Numbered from the stretch's first letter, positions 8,435 to 19,179 are shown. The stretch: DNA of 64,000 nucleotides from Candidatus Kapaibacterium sp. (GCA_938031175.1 CALHGZ010000004.1:131635-195634); one strand, 5' to 3'. The notes: generated by a model not told the origin, from the sequence alone. Program-made: numbers and translations.

Positions 8435-10084
8435 TTAAACTTTCCTCTGTTTGACTTTTAGCTTATAAAAATTAATTAAAGCTTTAGTTGATGAGTCGTG
8501 TGGATTAATCACATTGTCATTTTCAATTTCGTTTAAAATATTTTTGGCGAGCTTTTTACCAAGCTCCACACCCCATTGATCGAATGAATTTAATTGCCAG
8601 ATTATTCCTTGAACGAAAACTTTATGTTCATAAAGGGCTATTAATTTCCCCAAATTTTCAGGAGTTAGCTTTTCAAAAAGAATTACATTACTTGGCTTAC
8701 CACCGGGAAATATTTTATTATTGACAAGTATTTTTTCGGAATAGTTATTAACCTTTTGGATATTTAATTCTTGCAAAACTTCATTTTCATTATTTCCATT
8801 CATTAGAGCTTCGGCTTGGGCAAAAAGATTAGAAAGTAAAATTTGATGATGATTACCAATGGGATGTAATGGTTCAACAAAAGCAATAAAGTCTAGCGGT
8901 ATAAAGTGTGTTCCTTGATGTAAAAGTTGGAAAAAGGAATGCTGGGCGTTTGTGCCTGGTGAACCCCAAATAATTGGACAGGTTGTGTAATCCACAAATT
9001 CGCCTTCGATATTTACTGATTTACCATTACTTTCCATTTCAAGTTGTTGTAAATATTCGGGAAATAAAGACAGGTATTGGTCGTATGGTATAATTGCGTA
9101 GCTTTTAGCATTGAAAAAATTGTTGTACCATATACCAATCAAAGCCAATAATATAGGAATGTTTTTGCTATAATCATTGAATCTAAAATGAGAATCCATC
9201 CACCAGGCTCCTTTTAATAATCTTTCAAAATTATCATAACCCAAATAAAGAGCAATAGATAAACCAATAGCAGACCAAAGAGAAAATCTGCCACCAACCC
9301 AATCCCAGAATTCGAACATATTTTCTTTATCAATGCCAAATTTAACGACTGCTTTCTCGTTTGTTGAGAGTGCAACAAAATGCCTGCTAATAGAGGAATC
9401 ATTTTTCAAAGAATTCAAGAGCCAATTTTTGGCAGTAAAAGCATTTGTTAAAGTCTCTTGAGTAGTAAATGTTTTAGATGCTATAATAAAAAGTGTAGTT
9501 TCGGGATTGAGATACCTCAATGTTTCCATTATGTGATTAGCATCAACGTTCGATACAAAGTAAATATTTATGTTTTTTTTAGCAAAGGCACGCAGTGCAT
9601 TACATACCATTTTGGGACCTAAGTCAGAACCGCCGATACCAATATTTACAACATCTGTAATTCTTTTACCTGTGAAACCAACCCATTGACCTGAATGTAC
9701 TTTGTTGCAAAATTCTTTAATTTGTTGTAGAACTTTGCGTACCTGAGGCATAACGTCCTGACCGTCACAGAAAACGGGTTCATCGGAAAAATTTCTCAAA
9801 GCGGTATGAAGTACAGCTCTGTTTTCTGTAAAATTAAGTTTTTCACCTTCGAACATTAGATTAATTTTTTCTTTTAATCCTACTTCATCGGCGAGTTGGT
9901 AAAGCAACTGCAAAGTTTCATTAGTAATGTAATTTTTAGAAAAATCAAATAAAATTCCATCAGTTTCAATAGAGAAATTTTTGAACCTATCATTTGATTC
10001 AGTAAAAAATTGTTTTAGATGTTTCGATGCAATGTTTGATTTGTGATTATGAAGTTTAGCCCAGATTTCGGTTTTTGATATCAT
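8435..10084 (-). CDS. pgi: Glucose-6-phosphate isomerase
   Basis: Glycolytic and gluconeogenic interconversion of glucose-6-phosphate and fructose-6-phosphate. At 549 residues it matches the long form found in E. coli. Both sugar isomerase domains are present: VNIGIGGSDLGPKMV near 150, the motif around GGRFSLWSAIGLSIAL near 265, the catalytic-region segment SNGKSVNIEGEFVDY near 350, and signature QLNSFDQWGVELGKKLA near 500. It is followed immediately by the glutamine cyclotransferase gene. The spacer to the divergent yjbQ gene is short. Confidence 0.97.
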   Translation of the reverse strand: MISKTEIWAKLHNHKSNIASKHLKQFFTESNDRFKNFSIETDGILFDFSKNYITNETLQLLYQLADEVGLKEKINLMFEGEKLNFTENRAVLHTALRNFSDEPVFCDGQDVMPQVRKVLQQIKEFCNKVHSGQWVGFTGKRITDVVNIGIGGSDLGPKMVCNALRAFAKKNINIYFVSNVDANHIMETLRYLNPETTLFIIASKTFTTQETLTNAFTAKNWLLNSLKNDSSISRHFVALSTNEKAVVKFGIDKENMFEFWDWVGGRFSLWSAIGLSIALYLGYDNFERLLKGAWWMDSHFRFNDYSKNIPILLALIGIWYNNFFNAKSYAIIPYDQYLSLFPEYLQQLEMESNGKSVNIEGEFVDYTTCPIIWGSPGTNAQHSFFQLLHQGTHFIPLDFIAFVEPLHPIGNHHQILLSNLFAQAEALMNGNNENEVLQELNIQKVNNYSEKILVNNKIFPGGKPSNVILFEKLTPENLGKLIALYEHKVFVQGIIWQLNSFDQWGVELGKKLAKNILNEIENDNVINPHDSSTKALINFYKLKVKQRKV

Positions 10085-10186
10085 ACTAATATTCCTCAGT
10101 TATACGTTTTCAGAGAATAGCTTGTGATTGTAATGCAATATTATATATTTGAGATTAAATTTGAAAGCAAATATTATATATGTTGG

Positions 10187-10621
10187 ATGGAAATATATCA
10201 GTATGAAATAAAACTTAAGCCTAAAAATCGTGGATATCATCTTATAACCAGTGAAATAGAATCAGCTATTTTGGAGTTGAAAAGCATCAAATACGGAATT
10301 GCTCATATTATGTTAAAACATACGAGTGCATCGCTTACGATTAATGAAAATGCTGATCCAACAGTGCGAGATGATTTTGAGACTTTTTTCAATCGTCTTG
10401 TTCCTGAAAATGTTTCTCTTTATTTGCATACAAGTGAAGGAAGCGATGATATGACTTCACATATAAAAAGTTCCTTAATCGGAACATCACTAATTATACC
10501 AATAACTGACGGTAAATTCAATCTTGGAACATGGCAGGGAATATATCTTTGTGAACATCGAAACCGAATGCGTTCAAGAAATCTAGTTGTTACAATAATA
10601 GGTATTCTCAATGGGAAATAA
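10187..10621 (+). CDS. yjbQ: YjbQ/UPF0047 family protein (secondary thiamine-phosphate synthase-like)
   Basis: A small conserved protein of the UPF0047 family; some members have weak thiamine-phosphate synthase activity but the physiological role is unknown. Conserved parts seen are HIMLKHTSASLTINENADPTVRDD, the SDDMTSHIKSSLIG segment and the C-terminal LGTWQGIYLCEHR, which carry the conserved His, Asp and Glu residues of the family. The ORF track starts at a GTG 63 bases upstream. I prefer the ATG at 10187, which gives 144 residues, close to the family length. The stop overlaps the start of queC. Confidence 0.85.
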   Translation: MEIYQYEIKLKPKNRGYHLITSEIESAILELKSIKYGIAHIMLKHTSASLTINENADPTVRDDFETFFNRLVPENVSLYLHTSEGSDDMTSHIKSSLIGTSLIIPITDGKFNLGTWQGIYLCEHRNRMRSRNLVVTIIGILNGK

Positions 10622-11303
10622 ACCTCTTGCAGTGGTAGTTTTGAGCGGTGGAATGGATTCAACTGTTTGTGCAGCTATTGCTATTAACCAAGGATTTGAA
10701 ATTGCTGGATTGCATCTAAATTATGGACAAAGAACGGAAAAGAAAGAGCTTGATTGTTTCAATAAAATAGCTGATTACTATAAAATTGATAAAAGACTGA
10801 TTATTGATTTTTCACAGTTATCACAGATAGGTGGTTCGAGCCTAACTGATTATAGACTTGATGTACCCGAAGCTAATTTTGAGCGTGATGAAATTCCAAA
10901 TACCTATGTCCCTTTTCGTAATGCTCTTATATTGTCTATGGCAGTAGCTTGGGCAGAAGTATTAAATGCCAACGCTATATTTATTGGTGCGGTTGAGGAG
11001 GATAGTAGTGGTTATCCTGATTGCAGGAGAATATTTTTCAATGCTTACCAGGAAATCATTAATTTGGGTACTAAACCCGAAACTAAAATTAAATTATACA
11101 CCCCATTGATCAATATGAGTAAAAAAGATATTGTACTGACCGGTAATTCACTGGGGGTTCCATTTGAATTAACTTGGAGTTGCTATAAATCAAATACAAT
11201 AGCATGCGGTGAATGCGATTCTTGTGCATTACGATTAAGAGGATTTTATCAAGCAGGAATAAATGATCCATTGTTATATGAGAAAAAAATAAAATTTGAG
11301 TAA
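10611..11303 (+). CDS. queC: 7-cyano-7-deazaguanine synthase
   Basis: ATP-dependent conversion of 7-carboxy-7-deazaguanine to preQ0 in queuosine biosynthesis. The PP-loop motif LSGGMDST is at residues 11-18, the family motif VPFRNALILSMAVAWAE near 98-114, and the zinc-binding cysteines in CYKSNTIACGECDSCALR at the C-terminus. The 230-residue length is normal. It overlaps yjbQ by 11 bases and is followed closely by the MGMT-family gene. No other queuosine gene is in the window. Confidence 0.95.
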   Translation: MGNKPLAVVVLSGGMDSTVCAAIAINQGFEIAGLHLNYGQRTEKKELDCFNKIADYYKIDKRLIIDFSQLSQIGGSSLTDYRLDVPEANFERDEIPNTYVPFRNALILSMAVAWAEVLNANAIFIGAVEEDSSGYPDCRRIFFNAYQEIINLGTKPETKIKLYTPLINMSKKDIVLTGNSLGVPFELTWSCYKSNTIACGECDSCALRLRGFYQAGINDPLLYEKKIKFE

Positions 11304-11304
11304 A

Positions 11305-11637
11305 ATGACAAATCAAATCAGCAAAGAAGATTTTTTCCAACGGGTATATAAAATAGTAAGTCAAATACCTTATGGTAAAGTTACAACCTATGGTGCAATT
11401 GCAAATGCTTTGGGGATAAAATCATCAGCAATAATGGTAGGATGGGCTTTAAATGCTGCTAAAAATCGTAGTGATTTACCCTGCCATCGGGTTGTCAATC
11501 GCAATGGACTTTTGACAGGTAAAAAACACTTCCCAACTCCAACAATTATGAGAGAACTACTTGAACAGGAAGGAATAAATTTTATTGATGAAATGGTTGA
11601 TTTGAAACGTCATTTTTGGAAACCAGAAATCAGATAA
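11305..11637 (+). CDS. Short MGMT-family DNA alkyltransferase-like protein
   Basis: It contains only the C-terminal DNA-binding/active-site domain of O6-alkylguanine-DNA alkyltransferases: the helix-turn-helix QIPYGKVTTYGAIANALG, then VGWALNAAKN and the active-site loop DLPCHRVVNRNG. The acceptor cysteine in PCHRV is present, unlike classical alkyltransferase-like proteins with PWHRV. The N-terminal ribonuclease-like domain is missing. It may repair directly or flag lesions for excision repair. The track starts at a TTG inside queC; I choose the ATG at 11305, just after the queC stop. Confidence 0.88.
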   Translation: MTNQISKEDFFQRVYKIVSQIPYGKVTTYGAIANALGIKSSAIMVGWALNAAKNRSDLPCHRVVNRNGLLTGKKHFPTPTIMRELLEQEGINFIDEMVDLKRHFWKPEIR

Positions 11638-11751
11638 TAACAAAATTTACAATTTAACTTTGATGAGATTATAAAATTTCTGATATTTGAATTTTGAATT
11701 TTTTAATTATTTGAAAAATTTAGTCAGTGTTAAAGAATTAGGAGTTTTAAA

Positions 11752-12942
11752 GTGGATTTATTCGAAAAGTGTTATAATTTTACAAGAGCGGATGAAGTAA
11801 AGGCTCAAGGTGTTTATCCATATTTCCATCCAATTGAAGAAAATGAAGGTCCGGTAGTTTCTATCGGTGGGAAAAAAGTCATAATGGCTGGTTCCAATAA
11901 CTATTTAGGTTTAACAGCCCATCCAAAAGTAAAAGAAGCCGCAATCAATGCAATAAAAAAATATGGTACCGGTTGCTCAGGCTCCCGATATTTAACCGGT
12001 ACATTGGATTTACACATTGAGTTAGAATATCGTTTAGCTAAATTTTTAAATTTCGAATCGGTTTTATTGTTTTCTACAGGTTTTCAAACATCTTTAGGAA
12101 CGATTTCAACATTAGTAAATAAGGGTGAATATGTAATCTCTGATAAAGAGAATCATGCCTGTATAATAAATGGATGCCTGATGGCTAAAGGTTCGTTTGC
12201 AGAATTTGTTAGATACAAACATAATGACATAAATGATTTGGAACGTTTATTGAAAACTTTGCCACCAGAAGCACCAAAATTTATTGTAACCGACGGCGTT
12301 TTTTCGGTGACAGGAGAAATTGTCAATTTACCAGACCTTTTACGAGTGGCTCATCAATATGGAGCAAGAGTGATGGTTGATGATGCGCATTCAATTGGTG
12401 TTATTGGAGAAGGTGGGCGTGGTACAGCTAACCATTTCGGATTGGAAAAAGAAACTGATTTAGTGATGGGTACTTTTTCTAAAACTTTCGCTTCCCTTGG
12501 TGGATTCGTAGCCGGTCCGGAGCGAGTGATAAATTACCTTAAGCATCATTCATCTGCATTAATATTTAGTGCAAGTCCAACTCCAGCATCTTGTGCAGCA
12601 TCTCTTGCTGCCCTTGATATACTTGAACAAGAACCAGAACGAGTTGCCAAGTTGAGGGAAAACTCAGATTATATGAGAAAGGGATTTTCTGAATTAGGCT
12701 TTGAAGTGCTTGATAGTATAACTGCAATCGTTCCTGTAATTGTTGGTGAAGTTGATAGAGCTTTAGTTATTTGGCGAAAGTTATTCGATGAGGGTATATT
12801 TGTCAATGCTTTTATACCTCCCGGCGTGCCTCCAAATATGAGTATGATGAGAACAAGTTATATGGCTACCCACGAAAAAGAGCATTTAGACAAAATTCTC
12901 GAAGTCTTCGGTAAAGTGGGGAAAGAAGTGGGATTGATTTAG
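11752..12942 (+). CDS. spt: Serine palmitoyltransferase-type alpha-oxoamine synthase
   Basis: A PLP enzyme that condenses an acyl-CoA with an amino acid. The whole protein follows Sphingobacterium-type serine palmitoyltransferase closely: [57 protein letters not shown] and the PLP-lysine region [16 protein letters not shown]. This points to 3-ketosphinganine formation, the first step of sphingolipid synthesis, rather than biotin or threonine metabolism. 2-Amino-3-ketobutyrate ligase or AONS activity is the main alternative. The start is a GTG with TAGGAG upstream. It stands alone between short intergenic regions. Confidence 0.88.
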   Translation: MDLFEKCYNFTRADEVKAQGVYPYFHPIEENEGPVVSIGGKKVIMAGSNNYLGLTAHPKVKEAAINAIKKYGTGCSGSRYLTGTLDLHIELEYRLAKFLNFESVLLFSTGFQTSLGTISTLVNKGEYVISDKENHACIINGCLMAKGSFAEFVRYKHNDINDLERLLKTLPPEAPKFIVTDGVFSVTGEIVNLPDLLRVAHQYGARVMVDDAHSIGVIGEGGRGTANHFGLEKETDLVMGTFSKTFASLGGFVAGPERVINYLKHHSSALIFSASPTPASCAASLAALDILEQEPERVAKLRENSDYMRKGFSELGFEVLDSITAIVPVIVGEVDRALVIWRKLFDEGIFVNAFIPPGVPPNMSMMRTSYMATHEKEHLDKILEVFGKVGKEVGLI

Positions 12943-13159
12943 CAAAAAATATCTATCTTATCATTATCAAGATGTTTTTACATCCAATTTATCCCGTATA
13001 AGTTCATTCAATTATTTATGTTCATCCTATTTTTCTTTGTCTTTATTTGTTTTAACATTAATTGAGAATTTATACTTACTGCAAGTTTCAACTTCTTTTT
13101 TAACATATTTTTAATTATTTTTGTAAATTGTAAATTTTTAAAATTCAACAAGAAATCCA
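12943..13159. other. Intergenic region upstream of glgA with weak terminator and promoter-like elements
   Basis: Just after the spt stop, ATCTT and AAGAT flank a nine-base loop and are followed by GTTTTT, a weak terminator candidate at about 12955-12980. Further on, TATTTTTG at 13116-13123 matches the Bacteroidota -7 element TAnnTTTG. No exact TTG lies at the matching -33 distance, so the promoter call is weak. The minus-strand ORF in the track here is a shadow. Confidence 0.3.
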
Positions 13160-14635
13160 ATGGCAAAACAGCTGAGTGTCCTCTATGTAACCACAGAAGC
13201 ATATCCATTTGTAAAAGTAAGCGGCTTAGGCGATATAGCATTTTCATTTCCTTTGGCAATGCGTGAGCTTGGGTTCGATATGAGATTGATGATTCCAAGA
13301 TATGGTTGTGTTTCAGAAAGAAAAAACAGAATCCATGAAATCAACCGTTTGAAAGATATGCAGATAAATATTGGTGAAATAACTGAATTGACAACGATTA
13401 AATCATCTTCAATAAATAATCCAAGAGCAAAAGTACAGGCTTATATTACAACAAATTATAACTATTTTGATTCACGAAAAGGGGTTTATAATGATACTAA
13501 AACTAATGAAAAATACGTTGACGATGCAGAACGATTTATTTTCTTTTGTAAGACAGTTATTCAAACCTGCATTACACTCGGCTGGTATCCAGATATAATT
13601 CATTGTAATGACTGGAGGACTGCTTTAATTCCTGCTTACATAAAAGTGCTTTTCCCTAATAAATTTAAAAAAACGAAAGTTGTTTTAACAGTTCATAATT
13701 TTGCCCATCAAGGTATTATAAAAGATTCGAATATAGTCCTGACTGATTTACCAAGAGAAGTAATACCAAATTTCAAGCACAAGGGATTGTTTAATTTTCT
13801 ACGTGGTGGAATTTATTACTCTGATTTTGTTACAACTGTTAGCCCATCTTATGCTCAAGAAGTACTTAAAAATAAAGATATTTCCGATGGATTGAACACA
13901 ATTCTGAAACAAAATAAAAATAAATTCAAGGGGATTTTAAATGGCATAGATAACTGGGTTTGGAATCCAGCCTGCGATGAAAAGATTGATTATAAATTGA
14001 GCGGTGATATTGAAACATTTAAAAAAAAGAATAAAGAGACATTATCAAAAAATATTGGAATGAATTTAAATGATGATACACCATTAATTGGGATGATATC
14101 AAGAATAGATGAACAAAAAGGTATTCCTTTATTTTTAGAAGCAGCTGATAAAATATTCAAGCAAAATCTAAATATAGTTTTTTTAGGCGAAGGCGATAAT
14201 CAATTGAAGAAAAAGATCGTCAAACTAGAGCAAAAGTATCCAGATAAATTCAAATTTATTGCTGGCTTTGATGACGACTTAGCGCATAAAATTGAAGCAG
14301 CATCAGATATGTTTTTGATGCCGTCGCTATTTGAACCTTGTGGATTGAATTTGATGTACTCATTGAAATATGCTGCTGTACCAATTGTTCACTTTACTGG
14401 CGGGATCAAAGATGTTGCAGTACCATATGATGAAAAAACTAAAACAGGCAATTCTATCGTCTTCAAAGATCATACATGTAAAGGAATTATCGACGCTTTG
14501 GAATACGCACTGAATTTATTTAAAGATAAAGTACAGTGGGAAATTATAATCAAAAATGGAATAAATCAGGATTTCTCTTGGTCGCGAACAGCTGAGGAAT
14601 ATGCTGATATTTACAAGCAACTTTTAAAGGATTGA
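13160..14635 (+). CDS. glgA: Glycogen/starch synthase (GT5)
   Basis: Transfers glucose from ADP- or UDP-glucose to growing alpha-1,4-glucan. The N-terminal starch synthase catalytic domain starts with VTTEAYPFVKVSGLGDIAFSFP, a variant of the KxGGL nucleotide-sugar motif in which the first Gly is Ser. HCNDWRTALIP near 150, the GT-B C-terminal domain with ISRIDEQKGIPLFLEA near 315 and FEPCGLNLMYSLKYA near 390 complete the set. At 491 residues the length is typical. The adjacent DUF4270-like lipoprotein is a gene order I recall from Bacteroidota genomes. Confidence 0.92.
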   Translation: MAKQLSVLYVTTEAYPFVKVSGLGDIAFSFPLAMRELGFDMRLMIPRYGCVSERKNRIHEINRLKDMQINIGEITELTTIKSSSINNPRAKVQAYITTNYNYFDSRKGVYNDTKTNEKYVDDAERFIFFCKTVIQTCITLGWYPDIIHCNDWRTALIPAYIKVLFPNKFKKTKVVLTVHNFAHQGIIKDSNIVLTDLPREVIPNFKHKGLFNFLRGGIYYSDFVTTVSPSYAQEVLKNKDISDGLNTILKQNKNKFKGILNGIDNWVWNPACDEKIDYKLSGDIETFKKKNKETLSKNIGMNLNDDTPLIGMISRIDEQKGIPLFLEAADKIFKQNLNIVFLGEGDNQLKKKIVKLEQKYPDKFKFIAGFDDDLAHKIEAASDMFLMPSLFEPCGLNLMYSLKYAAVPIVHFTGGIKDVAVPYDEKTKTGNSIVFKDHTCKGIIDALEYALNLFKDKVQWEIIIKNGINQDFSWSRTAEEYADIYKQLLKD

Positions 14636-14651
14636 ACGTTAAAATACTTAT

Positions 14652-15893
14652 ATGCATAAATATACGATTAAAACAATTCACATTTTATCACTCTTTATTG
14701 TACCAGCAATTTTACTTTCTTTGTTACAATCATGCAACGAAAAGCCTACTACAGTTGGCTATGATTTTGTTTTAGATACTATCGAAGTTTATCCACTATC
14801 CTCAAATGATTTACCAATAATAACTGGACATAAAAGTTATAGGCAACATATCCCAATATTTAATTCAGGAGCAATGCTGCTTGGTCAATCAAAAGACGAT
14901 GAAGGAATTAGCACTGCATATATGATACTAAGATTTTCGAATTTTCCTGATTCAAATAACAAAATAATCAGCATAACAGGAGCTGTTTTATATTTATATC
15001 CGCTAAGATATGGCTTTGGCGATACGGTTGCCAATATTCTTAGTTTCGATGTTTACCCGCTCACAAAGATTGTAACGCTAGACACAGATTGTGATTCACT
15101 AAATGAAACCTATTACGATGCTAATACCATATTAGCTCGCTGGGAAGGGCGAATTGAATATCTCGACAGTATTCCTAGGATATCAATGGAATTCGATACC
15201 AATATCGTTAGGCAATGGCTAATTGAGCAATCTGATCCAAATCGCGACACTCTAATGAATGGAATTTTCATCAAACCTAAAGCTAATTCAACAGTTATCC
15301 GTCAATTTTCAGCAGCAGCAATTGGAGCTACAACCAGAGATAGACCTATGCTTAAGGTATATTATACAAGGGCTGATGGTGGGTTGGACTCGTCAATTAC
15401 ACGCTCTGCTAATGATATTTCAATAGTTTGTACTCCAAAAACTGATGAAAATAGTGTAATTGTACAAGGAGCTTCTGGATATCGCACAGAATTTGAATTT
15501 GATGTGAGTATGATACCTCCGCTTTCAGCAATTCACAGAGCAGATTTTGAATTGATTATGAACGAATCAAAATCAAAATTTGGGAACCATGGTCCAGATT
15601 CTGTATTAAAAATTGAATTTATAGTTGATTCGACAGGAGAAAATTATTTTACAAGGATTTATGAAGGTTATCGCGAAAAAAATTCGCATAAATATGTATT
15701 CAATTATTTAGCTTCTGCTGTTGAAATTTGGAACAGGCGTGGGGGAAAAGGTAAGCTAATTCTACGTGCGGCTAATATATTTGAAGAACAGCAACAAATG
15801 GATAGAATTTATTTCTATGGTTTAGATGATTTTGCAAACAAACCCCAATTGAGAATTATTTACTCTAAAAGACCAACTCTAAGATGCGATTAA
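14652..15893 (+). CDS. DUF4270-like lipoprotein
   Basis: A lipoprotein signal (hydrophobic core ending LLQSC) precedes CNEKPTTVGYDF, which resembles the start of DUF4270 proteins. The segment AMLLGQSKDDEGISTAYMILRF and the later tandem beta-rich regions (ALNIFEEQ-type repeats of a DNRLRE-like fold) fit the same group. The function of DUF4270 is unknown. Location directly after glgA supports the call. The end overlaps the next ORF by 10 bases, suggesting coupled expression with the barrel protein. I am fairly sure of the lipoprotein, less so of the family. Confidence 0.62.
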   Translation: MHKYTIKTIHILSLFIVPAILLSLLQSCNEKPTTVGYDFVLDTIEVYPLSSNDLPIITGHKSYRQHIPIFNSGAMLLGQSKDDEGISTAYMILRFSNFPDSNNKIISITGAVLYLYPLRYGFGDTVANILSFDVYPLTKIVTLDTDCDSLNETYYDANTILARWEGRIEYLDSIPRISMEFDTNIVRQWLIEQSDPNRDTLMNGIFIKPKANSTVIRQFSAAAIGATTRDRPMLKVYYTRADGGLDSSITRSANDISIVCTPKTDENSVIVQGASGYRTEFEFDVSMIPPLSAIHRADFELIMNESKSKFGNHGPDSVLKIEFIVDSTGENYFTRIYEGYREKNSHKYVFNYLASAVEIWNRRGGKGKLILRAANIFEEQQQMDRIYFYGLDDFANKPQLRIIYSKRPTLRCD

Positions 15894-17119
15894 TTCTTTT
15901 ACAAATATTATTATTACTTATATTTTTGAATAATTTGATTTATAGTCAGGGAGGTTCAAATTACTCAATCTTTGGTATTGGCGATATACATTATTCAGTT
16001 GGTGCTTATTATGATGGTATAGCCGGTACATCGATAGCTGTACCTGCGGATTTGGCTATTAATTTCAAAAATCCTGCTTTATGGTCTTTTAATAAATTTA
16101 CTGCACTTCAAGGTGGATATAAATTCAATCAACATTATAATAGGGATGGAATAAATGAATTATGGCAAAACAATGGTAAAGTAATTGGTGTTCTTGGCTT
16201 GTTTGCAATTGATACAGGTTTGGGAATAAGTGCAAGTTTTGGTATATCACCATACAGTTCGGTTAATTTTCTAGTATCATCCCCGACAGTAATCAGTTTG
16301 GAGGAAGTAGAGGTAAAAGCTTTAACAATTTATCAAGGATTAGGAGGTATTAACTCGATATATTTGGGAGCTGCAACCAAAATTGTTGAAAATCTCTCTT
16401 TAGGAGCAAGTGTTTATGGTTTATTTGGTAAGACAGCATTTGTCAATAAAACTTCATTTCCTGATTTCAGGTATTTAACCTCAGCTAATTTAACCAATGA
16501 TATATACCGAGGCTGGGGTTTTAAAAGTGGTTTGTATTATAATTTTTTGAATCATTTTTCAATTGGAGCATTATACGAAGGTAATTCAAAAATTGATGTT
16601 ACTAGAGAAATGTTGATTTCGATGGAAGGAATAGGGGATACATCGTTAACTTGTAAATCTGAATTTAACTTACCTTTTAAATTTGGTTCTGGCTTTTCCT
16701 ATAGAAATGATAAGATTTTGATTGCTTTGGATTATATAGTTCAAAATTTCAAGGACTTCAATTATCAAAGTCAATCTAAAGCAACATTCGGAGAAAACCG
16801 AGTCATATCATTTGGACTAATCAGATACGGCAATCCTAACTATTTTGCTGATTATTTAGATAGAGTTACATATAAATTAGGATTTTCCTATCAGAATATG
16901 GGTTACAAAGTTAGTGGTTATGAAATAACAGAATATGCTGGTTCTTTTGGTTTTACCTTCCCCTTGCCGGGTGTAGCTGTATTAGAAACAGCGATTACAC
17001 TAGGAAAAAGGGGCGAACAACAAAAAGGACTCATAAATGAGTTTTTTGGAAGATTAAGTGTAGATATCATAATAGGAGAGACCTGGTTTAAACCATTTAG
17101 ACGCGAATATGAGAGATAA
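15884..17119 (+). CDS. Outer membrane beta-barrel protein, FadL-like type
   Basis: A cleavable signal peptide (ending YSQ) is followed by [13 protein letters not shown] and the segment [22 protein letters not shown]. This is the N-terminal pattern of Bacteroidota outer membrane proteins related to FadL/PorV-type barrels, in which an N-terminal plug precedes strands. The rest alternates short aromatic-rich strands with Gly turns to the C-terminus. No transport substrate can be read from the sequence. It is coupled by overlap to the DUF4270-like lipoprotein and ends 20 bases before hslV. Confidence 0.6.
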   Translation: MRLILLQILLLLIFLNNLIYSQGGSNYSIFGIGDIHYSVGAYYDGIAGTSIAVPADLAINFKNPALWSFNKFTALQGGYKFNQHYNRDGINELWQNNGKVIGVLGLFAIDTGLGISASFGISPYSSVNFLVSSPTVISLEEVEVKALTIYQGLGGINSIYLGAATKIVENLSLGASVYGLFGKTAFVNKTSFPDFRYLTSANLTNDIYRGWGFKSGLYYNFLNHFSIGALYEGNSKIDVTREMLISMEGIGDTSLTCKSEFNLPFKFGSGFSYRNDKILIALDYIVQNFKDFNYQSQSKATFGENRVISFGLIRYGNPNYFADYLDRVTYKLGFSYQNMGYKVSGYEITEYAGSFGFTFPLPGVAVLETAITLGKRGEQQKGLINEFFGRLSVDIIIGETWFKPFRREYER

Positions 17120-17139
17120 TTATAAATAAGTATATTAAA

Positions 17140-17676
17140 ATGAAACAAATAATACATTCTACAACAGTAATAGGAGTTATTAAAGACGGTCAGGCAGCAA
17201 TGGGAGCCGACGGTCAGGTAACTTTTAACAACACAGTTCTGAAACATACAGCCCGTAAAGTTAGAAAACTTTACTCAGACGCAATTCTTGCCGGCTTTGC
17301 TGGAGCCACAGCTGATGCTTTTACTTTATTACAAAGATTTGAAGAAAAGCTCGAAGCACACAGTGGAAATTTATACAGGGCATCAATCGAATTAGCCAGA
17401 GATTGGCGAACAGACCGCTATTTAAGAAGACTTGAAGCAATGCTTATAGTTATGAATAAATCACAGGCTTTGCTTTTGAGCGGTACTGGTGATGTGATTG
17501 AACCTGATGATAAAATAGTAGCGATTGGTTCAGGCGGAGCCTACGCTTTATCGTCAGCACGGGCATTAGCTAAACATTCAACTTTGTCCGCAAAAGATAT
17601 TGTTCATGAATCTTTGCGAATTGCTGCTGATATTTGCATCTATACAAATCAAAACATTATTATTGAAGAAATTTAA
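17140..17676 (+). CDS. hslV: ATP-dependent protease subunit HslV (ClpQ)
   Basis: Proteasome-like threonine peptidase that assembles with HslU. After a seven-residue propeptide (MKQIIHS) comes the TTV that should become the N-terminal nucleophile, then [50 protein letters not shown] and [16 protein letters not shown]. The sequence is closer to the Bacillus ClpQ layout than to E. coli HslV, which begins directly with MTT. hslU follows 13 bases later. Confidence 0.96.
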   Translation: MKQIIHSTTVIGVIKDGQAAMGADGQVTFNNTVLKHTARKVRKLYSDAILAGFAGATADAFTLLQRFEEKLEAHSGNLYRASIELARDWRTDRYLRRLEAMLIVMNKSQALLLSGTGDVIEPDDKIVAIGSGGAYALSSARALAKHSTLSAKDIVHESLRIAADICIYTNQNIIIEEI

Positions 17677-17689
17677 CAGAGATATCGAA

Positions 17690-19120
17690 ATGAGCGAGAT
17701 CGGAGATATTAATTTAACAGACAAACAAAAAGAACAAATAAAAGAGTTCGTGATTAAATCAGAAACTGAGTATCTTACCCCACAGCAAATTGTTTATGCT
17801 CTTGATAAATTCATTATAGGTCAACAGGCAGCTAAAAAGGCAGTTGCTATAGCATTGAGAAATCGATGGAGAAGGCAACACGTAAAGAGCGATATAAGAG
17901 AAGAAATTATGCCTAACAATATTATCATGATAGGTCCTACCGGTGTCGGTAAAACGGAAATTGCCCGTCGTTTAGCTAAACTTGCAGAGGCACCTTTTGT
18001 AAAAGTTGAAGCAACAAAATTCACTGAAGTCGGTTATGTTGGTAGAGACGTTGAGTCTATGGTGCGAGACCTTGTTGACCGTGCAGTTGCTATGGTTAGA
18101 GATGAAAAAACCCAAGAAAAAAAAGCAGAAGCCGAGAAATTAGCTGAGAATAGAATTTTGGATATTCTGATACCGCCAGTGAAAAAAAACCGTTCCTATA
18201 TTCAACAGGAAGATGAAGATGGAGAAGAAACTAACAAACAAACGCGTGAAAAATTTAGACAAATGTTGCGTGAAGGAAAGCTCGATGAGAAAATGATTGA
18301 GGTTGATGTTCTTGTCGAATCAGTACCTACAATGCAAATTCTTGGACCAATAGGCCTTGATGAGATGGGTATGAATTTACAGGACTTATTCGGTAATATT
18401 TTGCCAAAAAAAAATAAAAAAAGGAAATTAAAAGTAAAAGATGCAAAAAAATTACTCGAAAAGGAAGAAGCAGAGAAATTAATTGATATGGATGCAGTTA
18501 TTAAAGAAGCATTAGAACGAGCACAGCATACTGGAATAATTTTTATAGATGAAATAGATAAGATAGCTTCCACAGGTACAACACGTTCCGGTCCTGATGT
18601 TTCAAGGGAAGGAGTACAAAGAGATTTATTGCCAGTTGTCGAAGGTTGTACCGTCAATACTAAATATGGTGCTGTAAATACCGAACATATATTGTTTATT
18701 GCATCGGGTGCTTTCCATACCTCAAAACCATCTGATTTGATCCCTGAATTGCAGGGTAGATTCCCTATTCGGGTTGAGCTAAAAAGTTTAACTAAAGACG
18801 ATTTTGTAAAAATTCTTACCTTACCGGAGAATGCATTAATTAAACAATACAAGGCATTACTCGAATCCGAAGGCATAGAAATTGAGTTTACAAATGAAGC
18901 TATTGATGAGATAGCATCAATGGCAGCTTATGTTAATGAAGAAGTAACTAATATAGGTGCACGAAGACTCCATACAATTATGACAACTCTTCTCGAGGAT
19001 ATATTATTCAATGCACCTGATAACGTTGAAAGTAAAAAAATTACACTTGATGCAGAAGATGTTAGGAAAAAATTAAAAGATATTATCAAAAGTGCGGATT
19101 TAAGTAAGTTCATATTATAG
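17690..19120 (+). CDS. hslU: ATP-dependent protease ATPase subunit HslU (ClpY)
   Basis: AAA+ unfoldase partner of HslV. It shows the N-terminal [34 protein letters not shown], Walker [15 protein letters not shown], the sensor/pore region around [16 protein letters not shown], a variable I domain rich in Lys/Glu, Walker [37 protein letters not shown] and the canonical C-terminal DLSKFIL that activates HslV. The ORF track begins at 17600 inside hslV. The ATG at 17690 gives 476 residues and the expected N-terminus, and avoids a 77-base overlap. Confidence 0.97.
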   Translation: MSEIGDINLTDKQKEQIKEFVIKSETEYLTPQQIVYALDKFIIGQQAAKKAVAIALRNRWRRQHVKSDIREEIMPNNIIMIGPTGVGKTEIARRLAKLAEAPFVKVEATKFTEVGYVGRDVESMVRDLVDRAVAMVRDEKTQEKKAEAEKLAENRILDILIPPVKKNRSYIQQEDEDGEETNKQTREKFRQMLREGKLDEKMIEVDVLVESVPTMQILGPIGLDEMGMNLQDLFGNILPKKNKKRKLKVKDAKKLLEKEEAEKLIDMDAVIKEALERAQHTGIIFIDEIDKIASTGTTRSGPDVSREGVQRDLLPVVEGCTVNTKYGAVNTEHILFIASGAFHTSKPSDLIPELQGRFPIRVELKSLTKDDFVKILTLPENALIKQYKALLESEGIEIEFTNEAIDEIASMAAYVNEEVTNIGARRLHTIMTTLLEDILFNAPDNVESKKITLDAEDVRKKLKDIIKSADLSKFIL

Positions 19121-19179
19121 TTACATAAGAATAATTGATTTTTATAAAAAATAAATCATTTAGATAATTAAAAATCAAA

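Noticed and set aside
17600-17689. N-terminal extension of HslU in the track
   Set aside because: It lies inside hslV and adds 30 residues not present in the family; the ATG at 17690 fits.
18202-18876. 224-residue minus-strand ORF opposite hslU
   Set aside because: The composition is rich in Ser and Phe, as expected from the reverse of a Lys/Glu-rich gene; hslU is certain.
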